Positions 6,094 to 12,577 of a DNA stretch of 25,240 bases are shown in pieces. The stretch is from NCBI GenBank assembly GCA_038253135.1, contig JBBSHJ010000045.1, positions 1 to 25,240 of the forward strand, written 5' to 3'. The notes below the pieces were generated by a model. It searched no databases. It saw nothing but the letters and a program-made list of their open reading frames with translations, and was not told the origin of the DNA. The DNA is from JBBSHJ01 sp038253135. GTDB taxonomy: Bacteria; Actinomycetota; Actinomycetes; Mycobacteriales; QHCD01. A program made the position numbers and the translations under genes. Numbering within the stretch: the stretch's first letter is position 1; every line of letters begins with the position of its first letter.

Positions 6094-7347
6094 TTAAGCG
6101 AAACCCAGGCGCTGTGCGTCGCGTTGCTTGATAAGGAACGCCCTTTCCGCAGCGTTGGTCGTGCGGGCGAGGGCCGCGCCGTACGCCGCCATGGCGTCGT
6201 CGAGGCGGCCGAGGCGCCGGCACAGATCGGCCCGGACGGCGTGATAGAGGTAATAGTCGTCAAGCTCGAGCCCGGCGATGTCGTCGAGGCCGGCCTGGGG
6301 CCCGTCGATCTCGGCGACCGCGACCGCCCGGTTGAGCGCGACGATCGGCCCCGGCGCGAGTGTCAGCAGCTGGTCGTAGAGCTGCCGGATCTGCGCCCAG
6401 TCGGTGCTCGCCATGCTCGGCGCGTCGCTGTGTACGGCGTTGATGGCCGCTTGGATCTGATACGGGCCGGGCTGATTGCGGCGCAGGCATTGCCTGACCA
6501 GATGCTGCCCTTCGGCGATGAGCGCGCCGTCCCAGCGGCTGCGGTCCTGATCGGCGAGCAGGACCAGCCCACCGTCGGCATCGGTCCGCACCCTCCGGCG
6601 TGATTCGATCAGCAGCATCAGCGCGAGCAGCCCGAGCGCCTCCGGCTCGTCCGGCATCAGCTCGGCGAGCAGCCGGCCGAGCCGGATCGCCTCGGCGCGG
6701 AGGTCGTCGCGGCCGAGCTGCTCGCCGGCACTGGCCGTGTAGCCCTCGTTGAAGATGAGATAGATGACAGCGAGCACCGAGGCCAGCCGCTCCGGCAGGT
6801 CGGCCCCGGTCGGAATGCGGTAAGGAATGCGGGCAGCACGGATCTTGCGTTTCCCGCGGACCAGTCGCTGCGCCATCGTCGGCTCGGGCACCAGGAAGCC
6901 GCGGGCGATCTCGGTGGTCGTCAGCCCGCCGAGCAGGCGGAGCGTCAGCGCGACCTGTACGCCGGGAGCGAGCGCGGGGTGGCAGCAGGTGAAGATCAGC
7001 CGGAGCCGGTCGTCCCGCACGGCAACCTCCTGTGCGATGGCCGCCTCGGCTGGATCGGGAATGCTCGAGGTGGGCTCGAGCACGGCGGCCCGGGACTGCC
7101 GGCTCTCGCGCGCGGTGTCGCGCCGGAGCCGGTCGATGGCGGCATTGCGGGCGGTGGTGATGATCCATCCGGCCGGGCTCGGCGGCAGTCCGTCCGCCGG
7201 CCATCGGCGGACCGCCGTGGTGAATGCCTCCTGGACCGCGTCCTCGGCGACGTCGATGTCGCCGAAGACGTGGACGAGCACGGCGACCGCGCGGCCGTAC
7301 TCCGAGCGGAAGAGGGCATCGATCGCCGCGGGCTCGACCAGGGGCAC
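6094..7347 (-). CDS. ECF42-type RNA polymerase sigma factor with TPR-like C-terminal extension
   Basis: A 417-residue sigma factor, much longer than a typical ECF sigma of about 200. Region 2 is near residues 10-75 (DIDVAEDAVQEAFTTAVRRW, then GWIITTARNAAIDRLRR). Region 4 is around 130-185 (TLRLLGGLTTTEIARGFLVPEPTMAQRLVRGKRKIR). The long C-terminal part includes IYLIFNEGYTAS and LMPDEPEALGLLALMLL, features of the ECF42 group, whose C-terminal TPR-like domain is needed for activity. ECF42 genes are linked to DGPF-domain proteins; one lies directly upstream (stop 7355, this GTG start 7347, 7-nt gap), so the two form an operon. No anti-sigma gene is present, as expected for this group. Start at GTG (7345-7347). 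Confidence 0.9.
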   Translation of the reverse strand: MPLVEPAAIDALFRSEYGRAVAVLVHVFGDIDVAEDAVQEAFTTAVRRWPADGLPPSPAGWIITTARNAAIDRLRRDTARESRQSRAAVLEPTSSIPDPAEAAIAQEVAVRDDRLRLIFTCCHPALAPGVQVALTLRLLGGLTTTEIARGFLVPEPTMAQRLVRGKRKIRAARIPYRIPTGADLPERLASVLAVIYLIFNEGYTASAGEQLGRDDLRAEAIRLGRLLAELMPDEPEALGLLALMLLIESRRRVRTDADGGLVLLADQDRSRWDGALIAEGQHLVRQCLRRNQPGPYQIQAAINAVHSDAPSMASTDWAQIRQLYDQLLTLAPGPIVALNRAVAVAEIDGPQAGLDDIAGLELDDYYLYHAVRADLCRRLGRLDDAMAAYGAALARTTNAAERAFLIKQRDAQRLGFA

Positions 7348-7354
7348 GGCGTAC

Positions 7355-7711
7355 TCAGTCCGCGGACTCGTCGACGAACGGGCGCACCTCGACCGCGAGC
7401 CCGGTCGCGCGAGCGAGCTTGCGGCCCCAGTCCAGCGCCGTGTCCAGATCGTCGGCCTTGACGATGGAGAAGCCGCCGAGATATTCCTTGCTCTCGGTGA
7501 ACGGACCGTCGGTCACGAGCACTTGCTCGCCGCGCACGCGCAGCACCGTCGCGGTGCTCGGATAGTTGAGGCCGCCGCCGAAGACCCATCCGCCGGCGGC
7601 CTTGATCTCGTCGTTCAGCCGGTTCACGTCGGCCATGACGCGCTCGAGGAATTCCGGCGGCGGGGGAGCGTCGGACTCGGGCTGGTAGATGCTGAGCAGG
7701 TATTGCTTCAC
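7355..7711 (-). CDS. DGPF/YCII-related domain protein
   Basis: A 118-residue protein of the DGPF (YCII-related, dimeric alpha-beta barrel) family. It begins KQYLLSIYQPE and carries the signature VTDGPFTESKEYLGGF around residues 66-81, followed by the usual helix-strand end (LDTALDWGRKLARATGLAVEVRPF). The GTG at 7709-7711 is chosen because GAGGAGG precedes it by 5 nt and the family starts at this strand; a longer frame reaches 7783 but adds only a basic, unsupported leader. It is the usual partner and target of the ECF42 sigma gene that follows. The biochemical role of DGPF proteins is not established. Confidence 0.88.
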   Translation of the reverse strand: MKQYLLSIYQPESDAPPPPEFLERVMADVNRLNDEIKAAGGWVFGGGLNYPSTATVLRVRGEQVLVTDGPFTESKEYLGGFSIVKADDLDTALDWGRKLARATGLAVEVRPFVDESAD

Positions 7712-7760
7712 GGCGTCCTCCTCGATTCGCGGCCGGCGTTGTACCGGCGTCGCACCCGCT

Positions 7761-7788
7761 ACACGAAGCCGATCGGCGCCCATCGACC
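7761..7788 (-). promoter_or_regulatory. Tentative ECF42 autoregulated promoter
   Basis: Reading the minus strand: GGTCGA (7788-7783), 17-nt spacer, CGTGT (7765-7761), about 50 nt before the DGPF start codon. As I recall the ECF42 target consensus is TGTCGA then CGA/TC, so five of six -35 bases fit and the -10 only partly. Position is right for autoregulation but the match is modest. Confidence 0.25.
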
Positions 7789-7864
7789 GTGCCTCGCCAA
7801 CGGCTCCGCGCTCAGCTGAGAACCGTGCCGGTCAGCCCCGCGTCGAGCCGTTGCCCGGATGGCA

Positions 7865-9925
7865 TCACAAGGTCGTGATCTGCACCGGGGTGCCATGCAG
7901 CGCGATCTCACCGGCTGCCGGCGTCTGCGAGCTCACGGTGCCGCCCCAGCCCCAGAGCTGGTGCACCTGAACGGTGAACCCCTGCGCCTCGAGCATGCTC
8001 TCGGCCTCGGGGATGGTCATGGTCCGCACGTCCGGGACGGCTACGGGCGCCGGTCCGGTCGAGACGGTGAGTACGGCGTGCGCGCCGCGGTGTACGACGC
8101 TCGCCGCGGCCGGCTGAGTGCTGATCACCATGCCGGGCGGCACGGTGTCGCTGGCTGACCTCTGCACTGCGACCCGCATCCCGGACCGGAGCACCGACGC
8201 CTGCGCGGTCGGCAGGTCCTGCCCTGTCACGTCGAGCATCTCGAACGGGGTCGGGCCGGCGCTCACGTGCACGATGACGACCTCGCCGCGCCGCACCACG
8301 GTGCCGCCCCGCGGGTCGACGGCCGTCACCACGCCCCGGGCGACGTGTTCGTCGTACGTCGTCGCCACCTCGACCCGCAACGGGTAGCCGCCGAGCGCGA
8401 CCCGCACTGCCGCCGCGCGGTCGCCGACGAGGCCGGCCGGCAGGCGGTAACGCTCCGGACCGGCCGAGACGACCGCGGTGACCGTCGCGCCGCGGTGGGC
8501 CCGCTCGCCGGGCCGCGGGTCGGTCCGCGCGACATAGCCCGCCGGCACGGTCTCGCTGTGCGTGCGGGTCGAGGCCACCGTGAGCTTCAGGTCGCCGTGG
8601 CGCGCGGCGGCCAGCGCCTCGCTCGTGGTCAGGTCGGTCAGCTTGGGCACGGTGGTGAAGCGCCCGTCGCCGAGCCACCAACCGCCGACGCAGGCGGCAA
8701 GGGCGAGCACGAGGATCACGGCCACGCCGAGCAGGAACCGGCGCCGGTGCCGCCGCTGGCGTTCCGGCCACGCCTGTGCCGCCTCCGCCGTCGACTCCAG
8801 CGGGTGAGCACCGCCCCGGCGAGCGGGTCGGGGTCCGGCCGCGACCCGGCCGCGCGGGGCCAGCGTCGTCGCACCGTTCGCCGGGGCGACGGCGGGCGCG
8901 CCATCGGCCGGCGTGGTCGTGGTGACGATGGCGGTCGCGGCGAGACCGCGGTGCACGCGCGTGCGCTGCTCGTCCGCCGCCGCGGTGAGCGCCGGATCCG
9001 GCGTGCGGTCGCGGACCGGCAAGCGCGGCGGGACCGGGACGCGGCGCAGACCGGCCGCGTGCCGGGCATCGTGCAGCCGGGCGAGGAACTCCGCGGCGTC
9101 GGCCGGCCGGGCCGCCGGATCGCGTCGGGTCGCCCGCACCACGAGCGCATCGAGCGCGCGCGGCAGCCCGGCGACCCTCGCGCTCGGTGCCGGGACGTCC
9201 TCGTGCACATGCCGGTACGCCGTCGAGACGCTCGACCCGCCGGCGAACGGTGCCCGGCCGGTCACCATCTCGAAGAGCACGATGCCGGTCGAGTAGACAT
9301 CGGTGCGCGGCGTGGTCGCGCCGCGGGTGATCTGCTCGGGCGCGACGTAGGCGGCGGTTCCCATGACGGCGGAGTTCTCGGCCGTGCTGGACAGGTCGGC
9401 GAGCGCCCGCGCCAGGCCGAAGTCGGCGACCTTGACCACGCCGTCGTCGCCGAGCAGGACATTCTCCGGCTTGATGTCGCGGTGCACCAGGTGCGCCCGG
9501 TGGGCTGCGGCCAGGGCGGCCAGGACGGGCTCGGTGATGGCGATTGCCAGCTCGGGCGACACCCGGCCGTGCTCGCGGATGAGATCGCGCAGGGTGCGGC
9601 CCCGGACCAGCTCCATGACCAAAAACGCGTGCCCGGCATCCTCGCCCTGGTCGTGCACGGCGACGACGTTGACGTGCGAGAGCCGGGCCGCGGCGCGCGC
9701 CTCGCGGGCGAACCGCCCGGCGAACTGTGGGTCGCCGGCCAGCTGGGCGTCCATCACCTTGAGTGCGACGGAGCGGTCCAGGCGCAGATCGGTGCCGGTG
9801 AAGACCGTGGACATGCCACCGCGGGCGAGCCGCGACTCGATGCGGTAGCGCCCGTCGAGGACGACGCCGACCAGCGGGTCGTCCACCCCGGCGGCCGCGC
9901 CGCCCGCTCTCGCAACACTGGGCAC
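7865..9925 (-). CDS. pknL: PASTA-domain serine/threonine protein kinase, PknL-like
   Basis: A 686-residue membrane kinase. Catalytic domain about residues 25-290: glycine loop LARGGMSTVF, Lys56 in VALKVMD, catalytic loop HRDIKPENVLL (148-158), DFG (168-170), activation loop with several Ser/Thr, and YVAPEQ. A linker rich in Thr, Ala and Pro follows, then a basic patch (RQRRHRRR) and one transmembrane helix about 397-417. The outside portion (about 422-686) holds four PASTA-type repeats, domains known to bind peptidoglycan fragments. It starts at GTG with a TAGACT box 6 nt upstream (leaderless). Proximity of an Rv2175c-like gene and aroG suggests the PknL orthologue, although mycobacterial PknL itself lacks PASTA repeats as I recall; the closest match could instead be a PknB-type kinase in this position. 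Confidence 0.9.
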   Translation of the reverse strand: MPSVARAGGAAAGVDDPLVGVVLDGRYRIESRLARGGMSTVFTGTDLRLDRSVALKVMDAQLAGDPQFAGRFAREARAAARLSHVNVVAVHDQGEDAGHAFLVMELVRGRTLRDLIREHGRVSPELAIAITEPVLAALAAAHRAHLVHRDIKPENVLLGDDGVVKVADFGLARALADLSSTAENSAVMGTAAYVAPEQITRGATTPRTDVYSTGIVLFEMVTGRAPFAGGSSVSTAYRHVHEDVPAPSARVAGLPRALDALVVRATRRDPAARPADAAEFLARLHDARHAAGLRRVPVPPRLPVRDRTPDPALTAAADEQRTRVHRGLAATAIVTTTTPADGAPAVAPANGATTLAPRGRVAAGPRPARRGGAHPLESTAEAAQAWPERQRRHRRRFLLGVAVILVLALAACVGGWWLGDGRFTTVPKLTDLTTSEALAAARHGDLKLTVASTRTHSETVPAGYVARTDPRPGERAHRGATVTAVVSAGPERYRLPAGLVGDRAAAVRVALGGYPLRVEVATTYDEHVARGVVTAVDPRGGTVVRRGEVVIVHVSAGPTPFEMLDVTGQDLPTAQASVLRSGMRVAVQRSASDTVPPGMVISTQPAAASVVHRGAHAVLTVSTGPAPVAVPDVRTMTIPEAESMLEAQGFTVQVHQLWGWGGTVSSQTPAAGEIALHGTPVQITTL

Positions 9926-9931
9926 GGGACG

Positions 9932-9960
9932 AGTCTACGGTGCCAGCGGAACCCTGTCCG
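9932..9960 (-). promoter_or_regulatory. Leaderless promoter of the PASTA kinase
   Basis: On the minus strand: CGGACA (9960-9955), 17-nt spacer, TAGACT (9937-9932), then 6 nt to the GTG start at 9925. The -35 matches TTGACA at four of six positions. Confidence 0.5.
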
Positions 9961-10058
9961 GTTCGTGACCGATGATACGGGTGTGGCAGGAGGGTCCGGT
10001 GCTCGCAAAGTCGCCCTCGCCAGCGACCGGGAAAACGGCGACCGGGAGGATGGCGCGC

Positions 10059-11270
10059 ATGGAACCAGCCCGGTACGCCGAGCACGGCATCGTGGTCGTC
10101 GGGGCCGGGCTGGCCGGCGTACGCACCGGCCAGGAGTTGCGGGCGCGCGGATACGACGACCGGCTCACCATCATCGGCGCGGAGACCTTCCCGTCGTACG
10201 ACCGGCCGCCGCTGTCCAAGGGTGTCCTGCTCGCCGCGGACGGCATCGAGCCGACGTTGCCCGCGCTCGACGTGGACCTGGCCGGTCTCGGCGCCAGGGT
10301 GCACCGGGGCGAGCGGGCGGTCGGCCTGCGTCCCGGCGTGCTGAGCACGACCGCTGGCGAGATCGCGTACGACGGCCTCGTGCTCGCGTGCGGGGCCCGT
10401 CCGCGGACCGTTCCCGGAGCGGGTGCGCGCACGCTGCGGACGTGGGATGACGCGGTCCGCCTCCGCGCGCTCCTGCGCGCCGGCGCCCACGTCGTGATCA
10501 TCGGTGCCGGCTGGATCGGGGCCGAGGTCGCGACCGCGGCGCTTGCTCACGGCAGCGCCGTGACCGTCCTGGAGTCGGCGGCGACACCCGTGCCCGCGCT
10601 CGGGTACGCGGTCGGGCACCGGCTCGCCGGCCGCTTCGCGAGGGCCGGGGCCGACCTGCGCACCGGCGCGCTGGTCTCCGGCACCCGCGCCGGCCGGGTG
10701 CTGCTCGAGGACGGCCGATCGATCGATGCGGACGTCGTACTCACGGCCATCGGCGTGCGCGCGGACACCGACTGGCTCCGCGGCTCGGGCATCGCGCTCG
10801 CGGCCGACGCCGGCGGGGGTGTGGCCGTCGACGAGGCGTTGCGGACGGGCTGGCCCGGCGTCGTCGCGGCCGGCGACTGCGCGGCGCGCTGGTCGTCGCG
10901 TTACGGCACGCGGATCCGCACCGAGCACTGGGATGACGCCCTGCACGCACCGGCGGTGGCTGCGGCATCGCTGCTGGGTGAGCCGGCGACGTACGACCCG
11001 GTGCCGTACGTGTGGTCGGAGCAGTTCGGCGGATACGTGCAGTGCCAGGGACATTTCGCCGGCGAGCCCGACTCGTGGCGCGAGGACGGTGACACCTGGG
11101 CGGCCGGCTGGACCGCCGCCGACGGCACGCTGACGGGACTGGTCGCGCTCGATCGCCCGCGCGACGCGGTGCAGGCCGGCAAGGCGATCGCGGCCGGGGC
11201 GGTCCTTGATCGAGAGGCGTTCGCCGACCCGTCGGTACCGCTACGCCGGGCCGTGCGGAGCGTCCGCTGA
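10059..11270 (+). CDS. FAD/NAD(P)-dependent ferredoxin reductase-type oxidoreductase
   Basis: A 403-residue flavoprotein of the putidaredoxin/rubredoxin reductase type, which passes electrons from NAD(P)H through FAD to a ferredoxin or rubredoxin, often for a cytochrome P450. The FAD-binding Rossmann motif VVVGAGLAGVRTG is at the N-terminus, and SYDRPPLSKGVL is typical of the family. A second Rossmann motif (VVIIGAGWIGAEVA, around residue 146) binds NAD(P)H. The later FAD contact is VVAAGDCAARW (about 270), and PYVWSEQFGGYVQCQG opens the C-terminal domain. The start is the ATG at 10059, 9 nt after GGGAGG (10044-10049); an upstream in-frame ATG at 9972 lacks a site. It is divergent from the kinase. 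No ferredoxin or P450 gene lies in the window, so the partner is unknown. Confidence 0.9.
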   Translation: MEPARYAEHGIVVVGAGLAGVRTGQELRARGYDDRLTIIGAETFPSYDRPPLSKGVLLAADGIEPTLPALDVDLAGLGARVHRGERAVGLRPGVLSTTAGEIAYDGLVLACGARPRTVPGAGARTLRTWDDAVRLRALLRAGAHVVIIGAGWIGAEVATAALAHGSAVTVLESAATPVPALGYAVGHRLAGRFARAGADLRTGALVSGTRAGRVLLEDGRSIDADVVLTAIGVRADTDWLRGSGIALAADAGGGVAVDEALRTGWPGVVAAGDCAARWSSRYGTRIRTEHWDDALHAPAVAAASLLGEPATYDPVPYVWSEQFGGYVQCQGHFAGEPDSWREDGDTWAAGWTAADGTLTGLVALDRPRDAVQAGKAIAAGAVLDREAFADPSVPLRRAVRSVR

Positions 11271-11304
11271 TGCGGGACCGCTCGGCGCTTGGGAGGATGG
11301 CGGG

Positions 11305-11664
11305 GTGAGTGAGACCGCTTCCGACCTGCCCGCGTCGGACATCGACTGGCTCGATGCCGACGACGTCGCCGACGCGCTCGGGATCGAGCCCGGCCAGGTG
11401 GCCCGGCTGATCCACGAGCAGCGGCTGACCGGCGTACGGCGGGCCGGCACCTGGTATGTGCCGGCCGGGTTCCTCGACGACGGCGCGATCGTCAAGGGTC
11501 TGCCCGGCACCATCACCTTGCTGGCCGACGCGGGTTATTCCGGCGCCGAGACGATCGACTGGCTCTTCACCGCCGAGGAGACGCTCCCCGGCCGGCCGAT
11601 CGACGCGCTGCGCGAGAACCGTGGCCGCGAGGTGCATCGGCGCGCCCAGATCGCCGGCTTCTGA
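11305..11664 (+). CDS. Rv2175c-family DNA-binding protein (PknL substrate homologue)
   Basis: A 119-residue protein matching M. tuberculosis Rv2175c as I remember it. An N-terminal winged helix (WLDADDVADALGIEPGQVARLIHEQRLTGVRRAG) is followed by the family's own C-terminal part (VPAGFLDDGAIVKGLPGTITLLADAGY, IDWLFT, ending REVHRRAQ). Rv2175c binds DNA and is phosphorylated by PknL at an N-terminal Thr, which lowers DNA binding; here the short N-terminal tail MSETASDLP contains Thr4. The GTG start at 11305 sits 8 nt after GGGAGG (11291-11296). The kinase gene is 1.4 kb away, transcribed divergently. Target sites are unknown. Confidence 0.88.
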   Translation: MSETASDLPASDIDWLDADDVADALGIEPGQVARLIHEQRLTGVRRAGTWYVPAGFLDDGAIVKGLPGTITLLADAGYSGAETIDWLFTAEETLPGRPIDALRENRGREVHRRAQIAGF

Positions 11665-11671
11665 CCGCGCC

Positions 11672-12031
11672 GTGATCCGGCTGACCTACCTCGCGGTCCT
11701 CGCCGGATGCCTGCTGCTCACCCTGCCGCTCGACCGCGTTCTCGGCCTGCGAGTGCTCGCGCGGTGGCGCCGGCTGGTCCTCGCCGTGCTGCCGGTGGCC
11801 GCCGTCTTCGGCGCGTGGGACGGGTACGCCGTCGCGCGCGGGCAGTGGTGGTACGACACCGGGCAGACCGTCGGGATCGCGCTGCCGCACCGGATCCCGC
11901 TGGAGGAGGCGCTGTTCTTCCTCGTCGTGCCGACCTGCTCGGTGATCGGATTCGAGGCCGTGCGTGCCTGCACCGGCTGGTCCTGCGGGGACGAGCGAGC
12001 CACGCAGCGCTCGAGGAGGTCGCGCAAATGA
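11672..12031 (+). CDS. crtYc: Lycopene cyclase subunit, CrtYc type
   Basis: A 119-residue membrane protein with three hydrophobic helices and the heterodimeric lycopene cyclase signature RIPLEEALFFLVVPT (about residues 73-87), preceded by WDGYAVARGQWWYD. Together with CrtYd it cyclises the ends of lycopene-type carotenoids. It starts at GTG 7 nt after the Rv2175c-like stop, so both may be cotranscribed, and its TGA overlaps the ATG of crtYd (12028-12031). The C-terminal tail ERATQRSRRSRK is hydrophilic and basic and resembles the tail of crtYd, owing to a shared DNA element. Confidence 0.9.
   Translation: MIRLTYLAVLAGCLLLTLPLDRVLGLRVLARWRRLVLAVLPVAAVFGAWDGYAVARGQWWYDTGQTVGIALPHRIPLEEALFFLVVPTCSVIGFEAVRACTGWSCGDERATQRSRRSRK
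12003..12022 (+). repeat. Repeat element copy 1, at the 3' end of crtYc
   Basis: A 20-bp segment containing CGCAGCG, TCGAGGA and TCG, matching 17 of 20 positions of 12368-12387. It encodes QRSRRS in the crtYc frame and includes the ribosome-binding GAGGAGGT used for crtYd. Confidence 0.45.
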
Positions 12032-12438
12032 GCTACACCGTCGCCGCGTGCGCCGCGGTCGGCGCGGTCGTCCTGCTCGACTTCGCCGTGCTGGGGACCC
12101 GGCTGCTCGGGCGCCGGATCTTCTGGACGGCGTACGGCATCGTGCTGCTCTTCCAGTTGATCGTCAACGGGGTGCTCACCGGACGGGGTGTGGTGCGGTA
12201 CGACGCCGGCGCGATCATCGGCGTGCGGTTCGTCCACGCGCCGGTCGAGGACCTGTTTTTCGGGTTCGCGCTCGTGACCGCGACGCTGGTGCTGTGGGTG
12301 TGGGCCGGGCGGCGCGGGGTCGATCGACGAGGGAGCGAGCATCGATCGAGCGCCAGCGGGGGAGGAGCGCAGCGATCGAGGAAATCGACGAGAGAGGACC
12401 GCGGCGAAGGCGCTGGCCGCACCCGGCGGGATCCTTGA
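12028..12438 (+). CDS. crtYd: Lycopene cyclase subunit, CrtYd type
   Basis: A 136-residue protein. The first about 95 residues form three hydrophobic helices (VAACAAVGAVVLLDFAVL, FWTAYGIVLLFQLIVNGVL, LFFGFALVTATLVLWVWAG) with the cyclase signature HAPVEDLFFGFALV, the partner of PLEEALFF in CrtYc. The ribosome-binding site GAGGAGGT (12013-12020) overlaps the end of crtYc. The last about 40 residues are an unusual basic, Ser/Gly-rich tail (RRGSEHRSSASGGGAQRSRKSTRE) encoded by repetitive DNA shared with the crtYc tail. The stop lies within the -35 box of the rhamnosidase promoter. Confidence 0.9.
   Translation: MSYTVAACAAVGAVVLLDFAVLGTRLLGRRIFWTAYGIVLLFQLIVNGVLTGRGVVRYDAGAIIGVRFVHAPVEDLFFGFALVTATLVLWVWAGRRGVDRRGSEHRSSASGGGAQRSRKSTREDRGEGAGRTRRDP
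12368..12387 (+). repeat. Repeat element copy 2, at the 3' end of crtYd
   Basis: Matches 12003-12022 at 17 of 20 positions and is read in the same frame (QRSRKS). It sits within a larger GAGCG/CGATCGAG-rich stretch from about 12320 to 12400. Confidence 0.45.
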
Positions 12439-12464
12439 CACCCCGAATCGGGCCCCCATAGCGT
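12435..12464 (+). promoter_or_regulatory. Promoter of the rhamnosidase gene
   Basis: A consensus TTGACA (12435-12440), 18-nt spacer, TAGCGT (12459-12464). It is the best housekeeping-type promoter in the window. The -35 overlaps the crtYd stop codon. Confidence 0.65.
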
Positions 12465-12481
12465 CGCGCGCGGCGGCGAGG

Positions 12482-12493
12482 TGAAACCTTTCA
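12482..12493 (+). promoter_or_regulatory. LacI-family-type operator
   Basis: TGAAACCTTTCA is a perfect inverted repeat (TGAAA-CC-TTTCA) about 11 nt downstream of the expected transcription start. Operators of this form bind LacI-family sugar repressors in Actinobacteria. The position would block initiation. No lacI-type gene is in the window. Confidence 0.55.
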
Positions 12494-12519
12494 GAGCTGT
12501 TCCGCCGATATTGCCAGCC

Positions 12520-12563
12520 GATGTGTGCCCCCCGATGTGCCCGCTGATGTGCCCGCCGATGTG
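12520..12563 (+). repeat. Short tandem repeat in the rhamnosidase leader
   Basis: GATGTG recurs at 12520, 12534, 12546 and 12558. The last three are exactly 12 nt apart, separated by CCCGCT or CCCGCC. It lies between the operator and the GTG start at 12578. Confidence 0.6.
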
Positions 12564-12577
12564 ATGGAGAGCGTGCC

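Noticed and set aside
7908..11054. A 1048-codon minus-strand open frame
   Set aside because: It spans the kinase in another frame and the oxidoreductase antisense; composition is Arg/Pro/Gly-rich shadow coding of high-G+C genes.
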